Shown: positions 35,269-47,595, counted from the first letter of the stretch. The stretch: 64,000 nt of DNA from Alphaproteobacteria bacterium (GCA_016124385.1 WGNU01000002.1:23083-87082), one strand, 5' to 3'. Notes: generated by a model from the letters alone, not told the origin. Numbers and translations are program-made.

Positions 35269-35364
35269 GGCGTCGCCCGATATCCTTCAATCCGATCCGG
35301 CGGTCACACTATGGGAAGGATCGCTAAGAGGTCTTTAACTCGACCTTTCAAATGCTTCATAATT

Positions 35365-35379
35365 GCCTGAATTTCAGGC
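35365..35379. promoter_or_regulatory. Palindrome GCCTGAATTTCAGGC upstream of glpK
   Basis: A near-perfect palindrome with 7-base arms GCCTGAA/TTCAGGC around one central base lies 55 bases before the glpK start. It is too short and lacks the T-run of a terminator, so an operator is more likely. The regulator is unknown; a GlpR-type repressor is one candidate. Confidence 0.4.
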
Positions 35380-35433
35380 GCCCCGCGGCCCGGCGCCGCC
35401 GCAGCGGGAGGGGGCCGGCACGGACACGACCCC

Positions 35434-36948
<1,515 letters not shown>

Positions 36949-37023
36949 CTCACCCGCCTCTCGCGCCGCACTCTTCCCGTACGCTATTCCATAAAGCCAA
37001 AAACACCCCCGGAGGCTTCAACG

Positions 37024-37803
37024 ATGCTGAACCCGGTTGATGACATTCAGGTTCCCAGCCTCAAAGGCAAAGTGAGCCCGGAGGAATGGGAGCAGCGGGT
37101 CAACCTCGCGGCCACCTATCGGCTCGTCCACCATTACGGGTGGGACGACATGATCTTCACGCATATCTCGGCGCGCGTGCCTGGGCCCGAGCATCACTTC
37201 CTCATCAACCCCTATGGCCTCATGTTCGACGAGATTTCGGCGTCGAACCTCGTCAAGATCGATCTCGAGGGCAAGAAGCTGCAGGAGACGCCTTTTCCGG
37301 TGAACCCGGCGGGCTTCACGATCCATTCGGCCGTGCACGCGAACCGGGACGATGCGCATTGCGTCATCCATCTCCATTCGACGGACGGCGTCGCGGTCTC
37401 CGCGCAGGCTGACGGACTCCTGCCGCTCGACCAGCACGCGATGCTGATCTGCGAAGATCTCGCGTATCACGACTATGAGGGCGTTGCGCTCGATCTCGAT
37501 GAGCGCGAGCGGCTGGTCCACGACATCGGCACGAAGAACCTGATGCTGCTGCGCAATCACGGAACGCTGACAGTCGGCAAGACCTGCGCGGATGCGTTCC
37601 TGCGCATGTATTATCTGGAGCGCGCCTGCTCGATGCAGGTTCGTGCTCTCGCGGGCGGCGCCAAGATCTACATGACGAACCAGGGCGTTGCCGAGAAGAC
37701 CGCAGGACAGGGCGGTTCGGCCTTCGAGGGCACGATCGGCAATCTCGCCTGGCCCGGGCTCTTGCGCATGCTGGACCGCAAGGATTCCAGCTATCGCCAC
37801 TGA
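37024..37803 (+). CDS. Class II aldolase/adducin family protein
   Basis: The protein (259 aa) has the class II aldolase fold. HISARVPGPEHHFLINPYGLMFDEISASNLVKIDLEGK near residues 40-75 and the zinc-binding HxH in DAHCVIHLHSTDGVAVSA near 115-130 are clear, with the third His in LLRNHGTLTVG near 180. Many of these proteins act on phosphorylated or free sugars, or on aldol adducts, and the substrate is unknown here. GGAGG precedes the start. It heads a same-strand run of catabolic-type genes ending at 43743. Confidence 0.9.
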   Translation: MLNPVDDIQVPSLKGKVSPEEWEQRVNLAATYRLVHHYGWDDMIFTHISARVPGPEHHFLINPYGLMFDEISASNLVKIDLEGKKLQETPFPVNPAGFTIHSAVHANRDDAHCVIHLHSTDGVAVSAQADGLLPLDQHAMLICEDLAYHDYEGVALDLDERERLVHDIGTKNLMLLRNHGTLTVGKTCADAFLRMYYLERACSMQVRALAGGAKIYMTNQGVAEKTAGQGGSAFEGTIGNLAWPGLLRMLDRKDSSYRH

Positions 37804-37876
37804 ATTGTGTGCCGAAGAATGCCACGCGCTCCGATCGCTCGAGCGCGGCCGATGAGTCATTGAACGAGGTCAGGTC

Positions 37877-40210
<2,334 letters not shown>

Positions 40211-40249
40211 GCATTAGCGTGTGTTTGACGCGTTGACAGGCACGCCGAA

Positions 40250-40264
40250 CTGACAAAAAATCAG
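40250..40264. repeat. 15-base motif CTGACAAAAAATCAG, copy 2
   Basis: This is an exact copy of the motif at 20932-20946, here 15 bases upstream of the tetR-like TTG start. It is immediately followed by CGTCAG, giving a wider repeat CTGAC-N11-GTCAG that overlaps the likely ribosome site. TTGAC sequences lie just upstream. Possible operator for the adjacent TetR protein, but the distant first copy makes a wider regulator equally possible. Confidence 0.4.
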
Positions 40265-40279
40265 CGTCAGGGAGGCGTC

Positions 40280-40888
40280 TTGCTCAACGATCCGACAACC
40301 AGTTCTCCGGCCGCGAGCCGGCGACGCAGTGACAGCCGCCGCAAGCTGCTCAATGCCGCGCGGACGCTTTTCGTCGAGCGCGGTTTCCATGACACGCGCC
40401 CGCAGGACATCGCAAAGGCGGCGGGCCTCGGGCACGGGACGTTCTATCTCCACTTCGCCGACAAGGGCGCGTGTTTCCTTGCCTTCGCCGAGGAGGCGCG
40501 GGCGGAATTGCGCGCGCTCGTCACGAAGCGCGTCGAGGGCGTGACGAGTTTCGAAGCCTTCATCTCGGTGATGCTGAACACGATCTATGATTATGCGACG
40601 GATCACCCGGGGGTTCTCGCGACGATCATGTCGGACGACACGGTGATCGCTGCGGGCGGCGAGGCGTCGCAGACGCTGTTCGAGACCTGGGGGCGCGACT
40701 GGGCGGAATTGCTGGCGGCGGGCACGGCGAACGGCACGATCGTGTCAGGCTTTCACCCGGCCGTCATTTGCGCGGCGATCGTGGGGCTGCTGCATCACGG
40801 CAGCATCGCCGGCCACGATGCGGGCGTCTCGCGTGCGTTGATCGTCGACAATCTCACGCGCTTCATCGTGCGGGCACTCTCGCCCTGA
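40280..40888 (+). CDS. TetR family transcriptional regulator
   Basis: The protein (202 aa) has an N-terminal TetR helix-turn-helix: SRRKLLNAARTLFVERGFHDTRPQDIAKAAGLGHGTFYLHFADKGACFLAF, at about residues 18-70. The C-terminal helical domain is ligand-binding and not conserved enough to name a ligand. The start is a TTG at 40280, supported by GGGAGG five bases before it; no upstream ATG exists in frame. Position between the Mo-hydroxylase and the unknown/SDR genes suggests local control of this cluster. Confidence 0.9.
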   Translation: MLNDPTTSSPAASRRRSDSRRKLLNAARTLFVERGFHDTRPQDIAKAAGLGHGTFYLHFADKGACFLAFAEEARAELRALVTKRVEGVTSFEAFISVMLNTIYDYATDHPGVLATIMSDDTVIAAGGEASQTLFETWGRDWAELLAAGTANGTIVSGFHPAVICAAIVGLLHHGSIAGHDAGVSRALIVDNLTRFIVRALSP

Positions 40889-40939
40889 CAATCTTTTGCC
40901 TTCGGTCGACTACGGGACACACACAAGGAAACGCCCACA

Positions 40940-41971
40940 ATGCCCCAATTGGCCTATTCCCGCGACGAGCTGATGGCGGAAGACACCTATGCCTCACCGC
41001 ACAGCGAGGCCGGCTATCGCCTGCATGGCGGGTTCGACGCGCAGGGACGCTACGTCTCGCCGCGCACCAAATTGCGCTGGCCGGCCGTCAAGGCGTGGCA
41101 GGCGGCACTGACGGCGCAGGGCTATCCGCTGATCGATGCGAGCGTGCAGCTGCTCCGGCGCGGCAATTATCCCACGATCGAGCAGCAGAAGATGCTGCTG
41201 GATGCGGGACTTGGCGAGACGCTCTGGAACGGGCTCACGATCACCGGCGTCATCGAGGCGCGAGGCCGTGCGCTCTGCGACGTCACGGCGCCCGATTTTC
41301 AAGCGATCGTCGCTGAAGACATCTCTGAGACCTGCACCGGCCATCTCAACAAGGGGCTGCTTTTCGCGCACGGGCTCGATGAAGGCGGTGATCCCGCGAG
41401 CGGCGTCGGCGCGCACGACCAGATGTGGTTCGCGGTGCGCGATCTCCTCTTCGGCAAGGACGCCTATCCGATGCCGGTCGTGCCGGAATCGCTGTCGCGG
41501 CCCGAGGCCGGCCGGCGCATGCCGGGCCTGCCGATCGCACATGAGCAATGGATCCTCCTCCTCATGAACGTGCTCATGATCGAGGTGCGGGCTGAATCCT
41601 ATTTCAGCTTCTGCACGAACCTCATGCGCTCGCCAGACACATTCCGCGACCGGCGCGAGGCGGCAATGCACGCGGCCGAGCTCGTCGACCGCATCCGCAC
41701 GGACGAGGCGATCCACGTGGCGTATCTTCAGACGTTCCTCTCCGAGATGCGACGTTTCACGTTGAAGCTCGAGGATGGGCGCACCGTTCCGGGCTCCAGC
41801 CTCATCGATCCCGTGTGGGACGGCATGATCGAGTGGCACACGGTGACGAATGCGGAATTCGGCCGCGAGCAGACGCGGAACGACATCCTCGCGCGGATCG
41901 ATCGCCAGCCACGCGCGGCGGAATTGCGCAGTCACTATCTTTCCTTCGAGCAGAAGGCGGCGGCGGAATGA
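40940..41971 (+). CDS. Uncharacterised protein, possible ferritin-like fold
   Basis: I do not recognise this 343-aa protein. It lacks signal or membrane segments. Helical stretches carry clustered acidic/His residues: AEDISETCTGHLNKGLLF near 125-140, HEQWILLLMNVLMIEVRAESYFSFC near 200-225 and VDRIRTDEAIHVAYLQTFLSEMR near 252-275, the last containing ExxH. This is suggestive of a carboxylate-bridged di-iron four-helix bundle, but a second clear ExxH is missing, so the call stays tentative. It starts 51 bases after tetR and its stop overlaps the following SDR start by four bases, so it should be functionally tied to the two SDRs. Confidence 0.8.
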   Translation: MPQLAYSRDELMAEDTYASPHSEAGYRLHGGFDAQGRYVSPRTKLRWPAVKAWQAALTAQGYPLIDASVQLLRRGNYPTIEQQKMLLDAGLGETLWNGLTITGVIEARGRALCDVTAPDFQAIVAEDISETCTGHLNKGLLFAHGLDEGGDPASGVGAHDQMWFAVRDLLFGKDAYPMPVVPESLSRPEAGRRMPGLPIAHEQWILLLMNVLMIEVRAESYFSFCTNLMRSPDTFRDRREAAMHAAELVDRIRTDEAIHVAYLQTFLSEMRRFTLKLEDGRTVPGSSLIDPVWDGMIEWHTVTNAEFGREQTRNDILARIDRQPRAAELRSHYLSFEQKAAAE

Positions 41972-42819
41972 AGGACGTTCAAGGGAAGGTCGCGTTCGTC
42001 ACGGGCGCGGGATCGGGCATTGGGCTCGGCATCGCGACGGCGCTCGCTCAGGCGGGCGCGAAGGTGATGCTCGCCGATGTCGAGCAGGCCGCGCTCGACA
42101 AGGCGCTCGCGGGCCTCAAAAAGACGAACGCCGATGTCGAGGGCATCCGCGCGGACGTCTCGATCAAGGCCGAGCTTCAGGCGGCCGCGAAGAAGACCAT
42201 TGACCGGTTCGGCAAGGTGCACATCCTCGTCAACAACGCGGGCGTGACCGGCGGCGGGCCCTATGGCGCGTGGACGGATGCCTCGTGGGAGTGGACCATC
42301 GGCGTCAATCTGATGGCCGTCATCTGGGGCGTCGAGATCTTCGGGCCGCTGATCGAATCGCACCGCGAGGGCGGGCATGTCGTTTCCACGGCCTCGATCG
42401 CGGGTCTGATCTCGGGATCCTCGGGGCCTTACAGCGTCACCAAATACGGCGTCGTCGCGCTCTCGGAAGGGTTGCGCAATGAGCTCGCGCCGCGCGGCAT
42501 TGGCGTTTCGGTGCTCTGCCCCGGCATCATCCGTACGAACATCATGGATTCGACGCGGAACTTTCCGGGCCGGCTGGGCGAGACGCCCAGCTTTACCTGG
42601 AGCAACGATGATCCGCGCGCGGAGTTCATGAAACAATTCCGCGCCCGCATCGAGAGCGGCATCGATCCGCTCTATGTGGGCGAGCTCGTGCGCGAGGCGA
42701 TCGAGGGAGACTGGCCCTATATCTTCACCGATACCGAATTCGAGCCGCAGATCGACGCGCGCTTCGCGGCAATCAAGGCCGGGTTCGACAAAATCAGAAA
42801 CCGCACGCCCCGTCACTGA
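41968..42819 (+). CDS. Short-chain dehydrogenase/reductase, first of tandem pair
   Basis: The 283-aa protein begins KDVQGKVAFVTGAGSGIGLGIATALAQAG with the TGxxxGxG cofactor motif. NNAG occurs in HILVNNAGVTGGGPYG near 87, the catalytic Ser in STASIAGL and YSVTKYGVV near 155 is the YxxxK. Relative to classical SDRs (about 250 aa) it has a longer C-terminus with a conserved DDPRAEF segment, shared with a subgroup often found in uncharacterised catabolic clusters. The start overlaps the unknown upstream gene by four bases. It is only partly similar to its tandem neighbour, so this is an old duplication. Confidence 0.9.
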   Translation: MKDVQGKVAFVTGAGSGIGLGIATALAQAGAKVMLADVEQAALDKALAGLKKTNADVEGIRADVSIKAELQAAAKKTIDRFGKVHILVNNAGVTGGGPYGAWTDASWEWTIGVNLMAVIWGVEIFGPLIESHREGGHVVSTASIAGLISGSSGPYSVTKYGVVALSEGLRNELAPRGIGVSVLCPGIIRTNIMDSTRNFPGRLGETPSFTWSNDDPRAEFMKQFRARIESGIDPLYVGELVREAIEGDWPYIFTDTEFEPQIDARFAAIKAGFDKIRNRTPRH

Positions 42820-42849
42820 CGGCAACTGGCGCGCAAGGAAGGAAGACCC

Positions 42850-43743
42850 ATGAAGGATTTCAAGGGAAAGACCGCCTTCATCACGGGCGGGGCCAGCGGC
42901 ATTGGCTATGCGATGGCCGAGGCGTTCGGCCGCGAAGGCATGAACGTGATGATCGCCGACATCGATCCCAAGGCGCTCGAGGCAGCGGTCGGTGCTCTGA
43001 AAGCCAAGCAGGTGCGCGCCGAAGGCGTCGTGTGCGACGTGACGAGCCGCAACAGCGTGCGCGAGGCCGCGCTCGCAACGATCGCCAAATTCCAGAAGGT
43101 CCATGTCGTGTGCAACAACGCGGGCGTCGGCGCCGGCGGGCCGATCGGCAGTGTGAAGGAAGGCGATTGGGACTGGGTGATCGACGTCAATCTGAAGGGC
43201 GTCGTCTACGGCACGGAAGTTTTCGAGCCGCTGATCGCGAGCCACGGCGAGGGCGGACATTTCGTCAACACGGCCTCGATGGCGGGTATGATCTCGCCGG
43301 CCGGGATGGAGCCCTACAACGCCACGAAGTTCGCCGTCGTCGCGATGAGCGAGGGCTGGCGCGAGCAGCTGGCGCCCAAGGGAATTGGCGTTTCGGTGCT
43401 CTGCCCAGGGTTCGTCCGCACCAACATCTATGACTCGCAACGCGCGAAGCAGTCCCGCTACGGCGAGCGGGCGGCCGCGCCGGGGGAGGACAATCTGGGC
43501 AAGCAATTGATCCAGGCGGGTCTCGACCCGGCTAAGCTCGCGCAGCGCGTCGTCGAAGTGATCCGCGACAACGAGCTCTACATCTTCACGCACCCGGATC
43601 TGCGTTCCATCGTGGAGATGCGCTTTCAGAAGATCATGGAAGGCTTCGACAGCGCGGCGCGCAGCGCGGCCGTGAAGGACGTCGTCTCGCCAAACATGAC
43701 GGATGGCGGCGCGGAGCGCCTGTTCGAACCACGCAAGGATTGA
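42850..43743 (+). CDS. Short-chain dehydrogenase/reductase, second of tandem pair
   Basis: The 297-aa protein begins KDFKGKTAFITGGASGIGYAMAEAFGREG with the cofactor motif. NNAGVGAGGPIG is near residue 90, the catalytic Ser is in NTASMAGM, and YNATKFAVVAMSEG near 156 gives YxxxK. Both SDRs share a PxGIGVSVLCPG segment and a long C-terminus. It follows the first SDR by 30 bases with its own GGAAGGAA ribosome site. Likely oxidises or reduces a hydroxyl/ketone in the same unknown pathway. Confidence 0.9.
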   Translation: MKDFKGKTAFITGGASGIGYAMAEAFGREGMNVMIADIDPKALEAAVGALKAKQVRAEGVVCDVTSRNSVREAALATIAKFQKVHVVCNNAGVGAGGPIGSVKEGDWDWVIDVNLKGVVYGTEVFEPLIASHGEGGHFVNTASMAGMISPAGMEPYNATKFAVVAMSEGWREQLAPKGIGVSVLCPGFVRTNIYDSQRAKQSRYGERAAAPGEDNLGKQLIQAGLDPAKLAQRVVEVIRDNELYIFTHPDLRSIVEMRFQKIMEGFDSAARSAAVKDVVSPNMTDGGAERLFEPRKD

Positions 43744-43794
43744 GCGGACCTGCCGGCCGGGTACGCCCCCGGCCGGCCGCCGCGCGATCGACCG

Positions 43795-44727
43795 CTAGCG
43801 GATCGCCACCGGGTTGATCACCATCTGGACCGCGCCCTGGAAGCGCGGTTGCCCCAGCACGAACAGGAACGTCGTCGCCCCGTCGGCCGCAAGGTCGGCC
43901 GTGTTGATGTTTTCGAGAATGTAGACGCCGTTCTTGGCCAGCAGTGTCTGATGGACAACGAACGGCTCGTTCGGCTTTTCGAACGGAATGGCCTCGAGCG
44001 CGGCCGTGTCCGCGCCGATCGCGACGACACCGAGGCTGGAGAGGTATTCCGCGCCCTCCTTGCCGAGGCCCGGCTGCGTCGCGACGAACGCGGCAGGGTC
44101 CGTCGCGGCGACAGCAAGATGGCCGGTGTGGAAGAGCACGACGTCGCCCGATTGGATCGTGACGCCCGCCGCCGAGGCCGCGGCATCAATCTCGGCCCGG
44201 TTGAAGGCCGTGCCCGGCGCGACGGGGCTTACGCCAAACTGCTTCGTCATATCGAGCAGAACGCCGCGCGTCGCGATCGGCGGAATGCTCTCGGTGCCGA
44301 ACTTTTTGATGCCGTCCGGCGAGACGAAATCCTCGGCCTTGTTGCCATTATAGTAGCGATGCGCAATGCCGAGATGACCCAAGCCGTCGATCTGCGTGCC
44401 GACGCCCAGGAAGCTGACGAGCAGATCATCGTTTGCCGTGACGCGATTCTCGCCGACGACGGGCCCTGTCCCGTCGTTAGACTGGGTAATCACCATCTTG
44501 AACCAGCGCGGCGCATACGCCGGCGTCGCTGGGCCTGTCACCACCCCCAGCGCGTAGACCTTGCCCTCGGTCACGAGCCCAGCCGCGGCCTTCGTTCCCT
44601 CCGCGGTCAGATTGTTCGCCGCGCCGATCGTATCGTCGGCGCCATAGCGCGAGGGGTACCAATCATCCGCCGCCATTGCGGCGGTGGTGATCAAGGCGGT
44701 GACTGCAATCAGTCCGAGGCGTTTCAT
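43795..44727 (-). CDS. Secreted cyclase-family (kynurenine formamidase-like) hydrolase
   Basis: The protein (310 aa) has a signal peptide (MKRLGLIAVTALITTAAMAAD) and a PF04199-type cyclase domain. The metal motif usually written HxGTHxDxxxH appears as FLGVGTQIDGLGHLGIAH near 112-128, so the first and second His are not obviously present. LFHTGHL near 205 and a C-terminal Asn/Glu segment (YILENINTADL) are typical. GGGGAGAA precedes the start. It is convergent with the SDR gene and may hydrolyse a cyclic or amide substrate in the periplasm; whether it is active with the altered motif is open. Confidence 0.83.
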   Translation of the reverse strand: MKRLGLIAVTALITTAAMAADDWYPSRYGADDTIGAANNLTAEGTKAAAGLVTEGKVYALGVVTGPATPAYAPRWFKMVITQSNDGTGPVVGENRVTANDDLLVSFLGVGTQIDGLGHLGIAHRYYNGNKAEDFVSPDGIKKFGTESIPPIATRGVLLDMTKQFGVSPVAPGTAFNRAEIDAAASAAGVTIQSGDVVLFHTGHLAVAATDPAAFVATQPGLGKEGAEYLSSLGVVAIGADTAALEAIPFEKPNEPFVVHQTLLAKNGVYILENINTADLAADGATTFLFVLGQPRFQGAVQMVINPVAIR

Positions 44728-44812
44728 CGTCGTGTTCTCCCCTGTTCACCGAATTTCGTTTCGGCCTTGGGGGAATGCTAGCACGCGATCGCTTGGGGGA
44801 GGGGAGCCTGCC

Positions 44813-44977
44813 TCACGACCGGTCGGGCTGGCCCATGATTGCGCGGATCAGTGCCCCGATCAGGACGACCATGGCGATCGCGGCGCCAGCCGCGATGGTG
44901 TGGGAGTGGGGCAACCCGTGGAAGAGCTGCACCCATATCTCCCAAATCAATTCGAGTACCCGTAGTTCATCCGCCAT
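44813..44977 (-). CDS. Small single-pass membrane protein
   Basis: This 54-aa frame ends in an Ala/Val-rich transmembrane segment (IAAGAAIAMVVLIGALIRAIM, residues 28-48) after an N-terminal aromatic stretch (LIWEIWVQLFHGLPH). GGGGGG lies eight bases before the ATG, inside the 3' arm of a small CCCC/GGGG hairpin. No family is recognised; the coding call rests on ribosome site, length and membrane pattern. It is convergent in position with nothing else, lying upstream of the cyclase gene. Confidence 0.45.
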   Translation of the reverse strand: MADELRVLELIWEIWVQLFHGLPHSHTIAAGAAIAMVVLIGALIRAIMGQPDRS

Positions 44978-45197
44978 GACATGACCCCCCAAAATTCGGG
45001 GAGACATCGCTAACCGGCAAAGTTGTACCGCATCCGTTGAACCAATCAGGCGCTGTCGAGGCCTGAAGCCTTGACCTTTGCACCTTCGTTCTAACGAGGA
45101 GGGACTACCAATCTCCAAATTTTTTTGCTTCTCTTTGAAACATCTTGATTTGTGTTTGATTTTGGCCGGCTTGGTACAGTCGAGGGGGAGACTGGCT

Positions 45198-45431
45198 GTG
45201 ACGCACGACGTTCGACCGCCTGGCGATGGTGTTCCCGAGCCCGGATTGTCTCCCGCTGCAGCCACAGCGCGCGTGCCCTGCGGTGGGGCGGGCGGGCTCG
45301 AGGTCAAGCCGTGCGACGTTGCGCCCGTCTGGAGCGTGGCGGACGGGCAGGTTCTGCTCGCGCTCGTCGCGGCGACGGCCTGCCTCGCGCTTGCAGGCCG
45401 CCGCCTGCTGATGCCTGCCCTGCGCGATTGA
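45198..45431 (+). CDS. Small hypothetical protein upstream of truncated glycosyltransferase
   Basis: This 77-aa frame from the GTG at 45198 follows AGGGGGA by eight bases and ends two bases before the next ATG, so translation of the two is probably coupled. The C-terminal part (QVLLALVAATACLALAGRRLL) is a likely membrane helix, and third positions are G/C-rich in that half. No family is recognised. The upstream 45000-45197 DNA is A/T-rich and carries no gene I can support; it may hold the promoter. Confidence 0.5.
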   Translation: MTHDVRPPGDGVPEPGLSPAAATARVPCGGAGGLEVKPCDVAPVWSVADGQVLLALVAATACLALAGRRLLMPALRD

Positions 45432-45433
45432 CG

Positions 45434-46378
45434 ATGGCGGTGCGGGCGGCCGCCCGAAAGCGAGACCGACGGAGAGCCCCCGGCGCCGAGTGGCTCAGTG
45501 CGAATCAAGTTCTGCAATGCGCACGGATTCCCGCGTTGCCGGAACGCGACGGCGATGGCGGCTGGCGGGTCGTGCTCGCCGAGGGTGAGCCGCGGCCCGG
45601 CGCGGAATGGTTCCACACAGTCCTGGGCGCGGGACCCGTCGCGATCGAGACATGGCCGCGGCAGCTCGTGATCGACCGGTTCATCGAACAGCACGGCTCG
45701 GTGCTGACGGAGCAGGCGGTCGAGGGCCTTCAGAATTTGCGCCCGAGCGCGTCGGCCCGCCATCGCATGACGCGGGTTCAAGGCGCCGTTGCCCTCGCGC
45801 TCGCGGGCCTTGCGATTTGGTCGTTGATTGCCGAGCCCGTCGGGACGATGCGCGTCGCCATCATCGCCTTGTCCGCGCTCTATGTCGTCGTCGGTCTCTT
45901 CCGCGTGATCCTGTTCTGGGTCGGCAGCGAGGAGCGCGCCCGCGGCTCACTCTCGGTTGCCGAGGAGGCGGGGCTACCGGCCATTTCAATCCTCGTGCCG
46001 CTCTATCGCGAGGCGCACATGGTAGGGCAGGTCGTCGACGCGCTCCGTGCGCTCGATTATCCCGCGCGCGCGCTCGACATCAAACTCGTGCTCGAGGCCG
46101 ACGACACGGCGACGATCGCGGCGGTCGAAGCTCTCGCGCTGGATGCCCGCTTCGACATCATCCGCGTACCGGCGTCGCAGCCCCGCACGAAGCCGAAGGC
46201 GCTCAATGTCGCGCTCGCCTTCGCGCGCGGCAAGATCGTCTCGGTCTTTGACGCCGAGGACCGGCCTGATCCGCAGCAATTGCGGCACGTCGCGGCCGTG
46301 TTCGCTTCGGGTGGGCGGCGCCTCGCAGCCGTGCAGGCGCGGCTGCTGCCAGACAACCCGCGCGCGGGCTGGCTCTGC
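45434..46378 (+). pseudogene. Family 2 glycosyltransferase (XagB-like), 3' end lost at IS1595 element
   Basis: The intact part (about 315 codons) shows an N-terminal cytoplasmic region, two membrane helices (about residues 120-165) and the start of a GT2 domain: ISILVPLYREAHMVGQVVDAL near 182, LVLEADDT and FDAEDRPDPQQLRHVAAVF near 275. XagB-like glycan synthases continue with a second acidic motif, QxxRW and several helices, all missing here. The frame runs into the inverted repeat at 46379 and then about 38 residues of unrelated sequence to a stop at 46495. The rest of the gene is not recognisable beyond the element, so the product is presumably inactive. Confidence 0.7.
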
Positions 46379-46395
46379 CGCGCAGTTATGTCGCA
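46379..46395 (+). repeat. Left terminal inverted repeat of the IS1595-like element
   Basis: CGCGCAGTTATGTCGCA here pairs with TGCGCCATAACTGCGCG at 49732-49748. The glycosyltransferase homology ends at this position, supporting it as the element boundary. The outer CGCG may belong to the repeat or be a short target duplication. Confidence 0.65.
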
Positions 46396-46404
46396 AACAC
46401 CACA

Positions 46405-46429
46405 AGGAGCCCTGAGTGATGGGGCTCCT
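46405..46429 (-). terminator. Hairpin downstream of the 302-aa passenger gene
   Basis: AGGAGCCC and GGGCTCCT form an eight-base stem with a nine-base loop. It lies 14 bases beyond the stop of the leftward gene ending at 46443. On that strand the stem is followed by TTGTGGTGTTTG, a moderately T-rich tail. It may end that transcript or block transcription entering the element. Confidence 0.45.
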
Positions 46430-46442
46430 AGTCGCGCTGGCC

Positions 46443-47351
46443 TTAGTCGGCGGCGTTGTGGTTCACGGTGGGGAAGTAGCGCATGTCATCAATGATGTTT
46501 GCGGTATTCGCAATGAACATGCGTCTCAATACGGGGCCTTCCGCGAGAAGGGCTGTCCCGAAAGTCGTTCTGTGGTGGCCGCCGAACATATCGTCGTATG
46601 TAACAACGCCATAGAAGAAGACGTCCATTGCTTCCGAAAAAATGGAAAGCAAATCCTGCTCGGACGGGAACGTGCTGGCACTAACCGGCAGGGTTCTTTC
46701 CTGGCCTGGGTGAATAGTTCCGGCTTGCATAGGTGGCCCTTCCAACACCCGAAAAGGAATCGGGTTCCTCGCCCCAATATTAGTCCAGAAAAAATCTCCT
46801 TGGTATCTCACATTGAGGGCTGGGGTAGAGCCGTGATTTTTCACGTTGAAGCGACCAAGCGGCGTATTAAAGAGCGTCTTAGTAATAAGTGGGTCTGGCC
46901 AAGCAGAAAGATGCGCTCTCTTTTCATCGCGATGCATTTGGTTTGCGAGGCCGACTCCCCTTGCTGCCGAAGCTGCTGCCCGAGTCGTTGCGCCGAGGGT
47001 GAGGAGAACCAAAACCATCGTCCACATGGTGGCGAGTATCTGGCATCGGGCCGCATTCGCCATGCGGGTCTGCTGAGCCAAGTCAGCCCAATTGCGATAG
47101 TTTTCTTTTTTCTCCTCGGTCAGTTCGGGAACTATCTCATGTGGAACACCGATGGCGACATGAGGTGGTATTGGCTCGGTTTGTTGTGCCTCGCCACGAG
47201 CATTGTAGGGGGGTTTGTAGGGATCTACTTCGCAGTAGCGCACATATGAGTCTATAAGCGTGCTTGACGCCCAAATCGTCACGCCTATAGCGAACCCTAC
47301 GGCGAACACACATAAAACGATGAAAAACGGCCGGTCTCTTGACTCAATCAT
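46443..47351 (-). CDS. Passenger membrane protein of unknown function
   Basis: I do not recognise this 302-aa protein. Two hydrophobic segments lie near residues 8-30 (FFIVLCVFAVGFAIGVTIW) and 100-125 (ATMWTMVLVLLTLGATTRAA), followed by a soluble C-terminal region with beta-type pattern (GRFNVKNHGSTPALNVRYQGDFFW). Similar two-helix proteins are often seen in phages and mobile elements. The ATG at 47351 overlaps the stop of the DUF6471 gene by eight bases, so the two are an operon. Codon use is less GC-biased than chromosomal neighbours. Confidence 0.65.
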   Translation of the reverse strand: MIESRDRPFFIVLCVFAVGFAIGVTIWASSTLIDSYVRYCEVDPYKPPYNARGEAQQTEPIPPHVAIGVPHEIVPELTEEKKENYRNWADLAQQTRMANAARCQILATMWTMVLVLLTLGATTRAAASAARGVGLANQMHRDEKRAHLSAWPDPLITKTLFNTPLGRFNVKNHGSTPALNVRYQGDFFWTNIGARNPIPFRVLEGPPMQAGTIHPGQERTLPVSASTFPSEQDLLSIFSEAMDVFFYGVVTYDDMFGGHHRTTFGTALLAEGPVLRRMFIANTANIIDDMRYFPTVNHNAAD

Positions 47352-47571
47352 TATGCAAGCGAACGGTATTTGCTCCAACTGCCTGCAAGCATTGCACGAA
47401 AAACACCGCCGTGAACCCACCTCGCGCGATCTTATTGCGGATGTTCACCTCTGTCTCTGAGACGCCAATCTCCCCCAGCTTCTCGACGAGCTGGGCATAG
47501 GTCACGTTCCGCCGCTTGAGTTCGGCCTTGAGGATACCTTTGACCCTCTCGGTCCATTCCTGATCCGGCAT
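47344..47571 (-). CDS. DUF6471 family small protein (putative regulator)
   Basis: This 75-aa protein (EWTERVKGILKAELKRRNVTYAQLVEKL, then NIRNKIARGGFTAVFFVQCLQAVG) matches a small helix-turn-helix-like family that I associate with IS1595-type elements. It may repress the divergently transcribed transposase: the 106-base gap between their starts contains paired repeats and the transposase promoter. It overlaps the following membrane-protein gene by eight bases. Confidence 0.75.
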   Translation of the reverse strand: MPDQEWTERVKGILKAELKRRNVTYAQLVEKLGEIGVSETEVNIRNKIARGGFTAVFFVQCLQAVGANTVRLHND

Positions 47572-47595
47572 GCGCCCTCCGATTCGTTACGCCTG

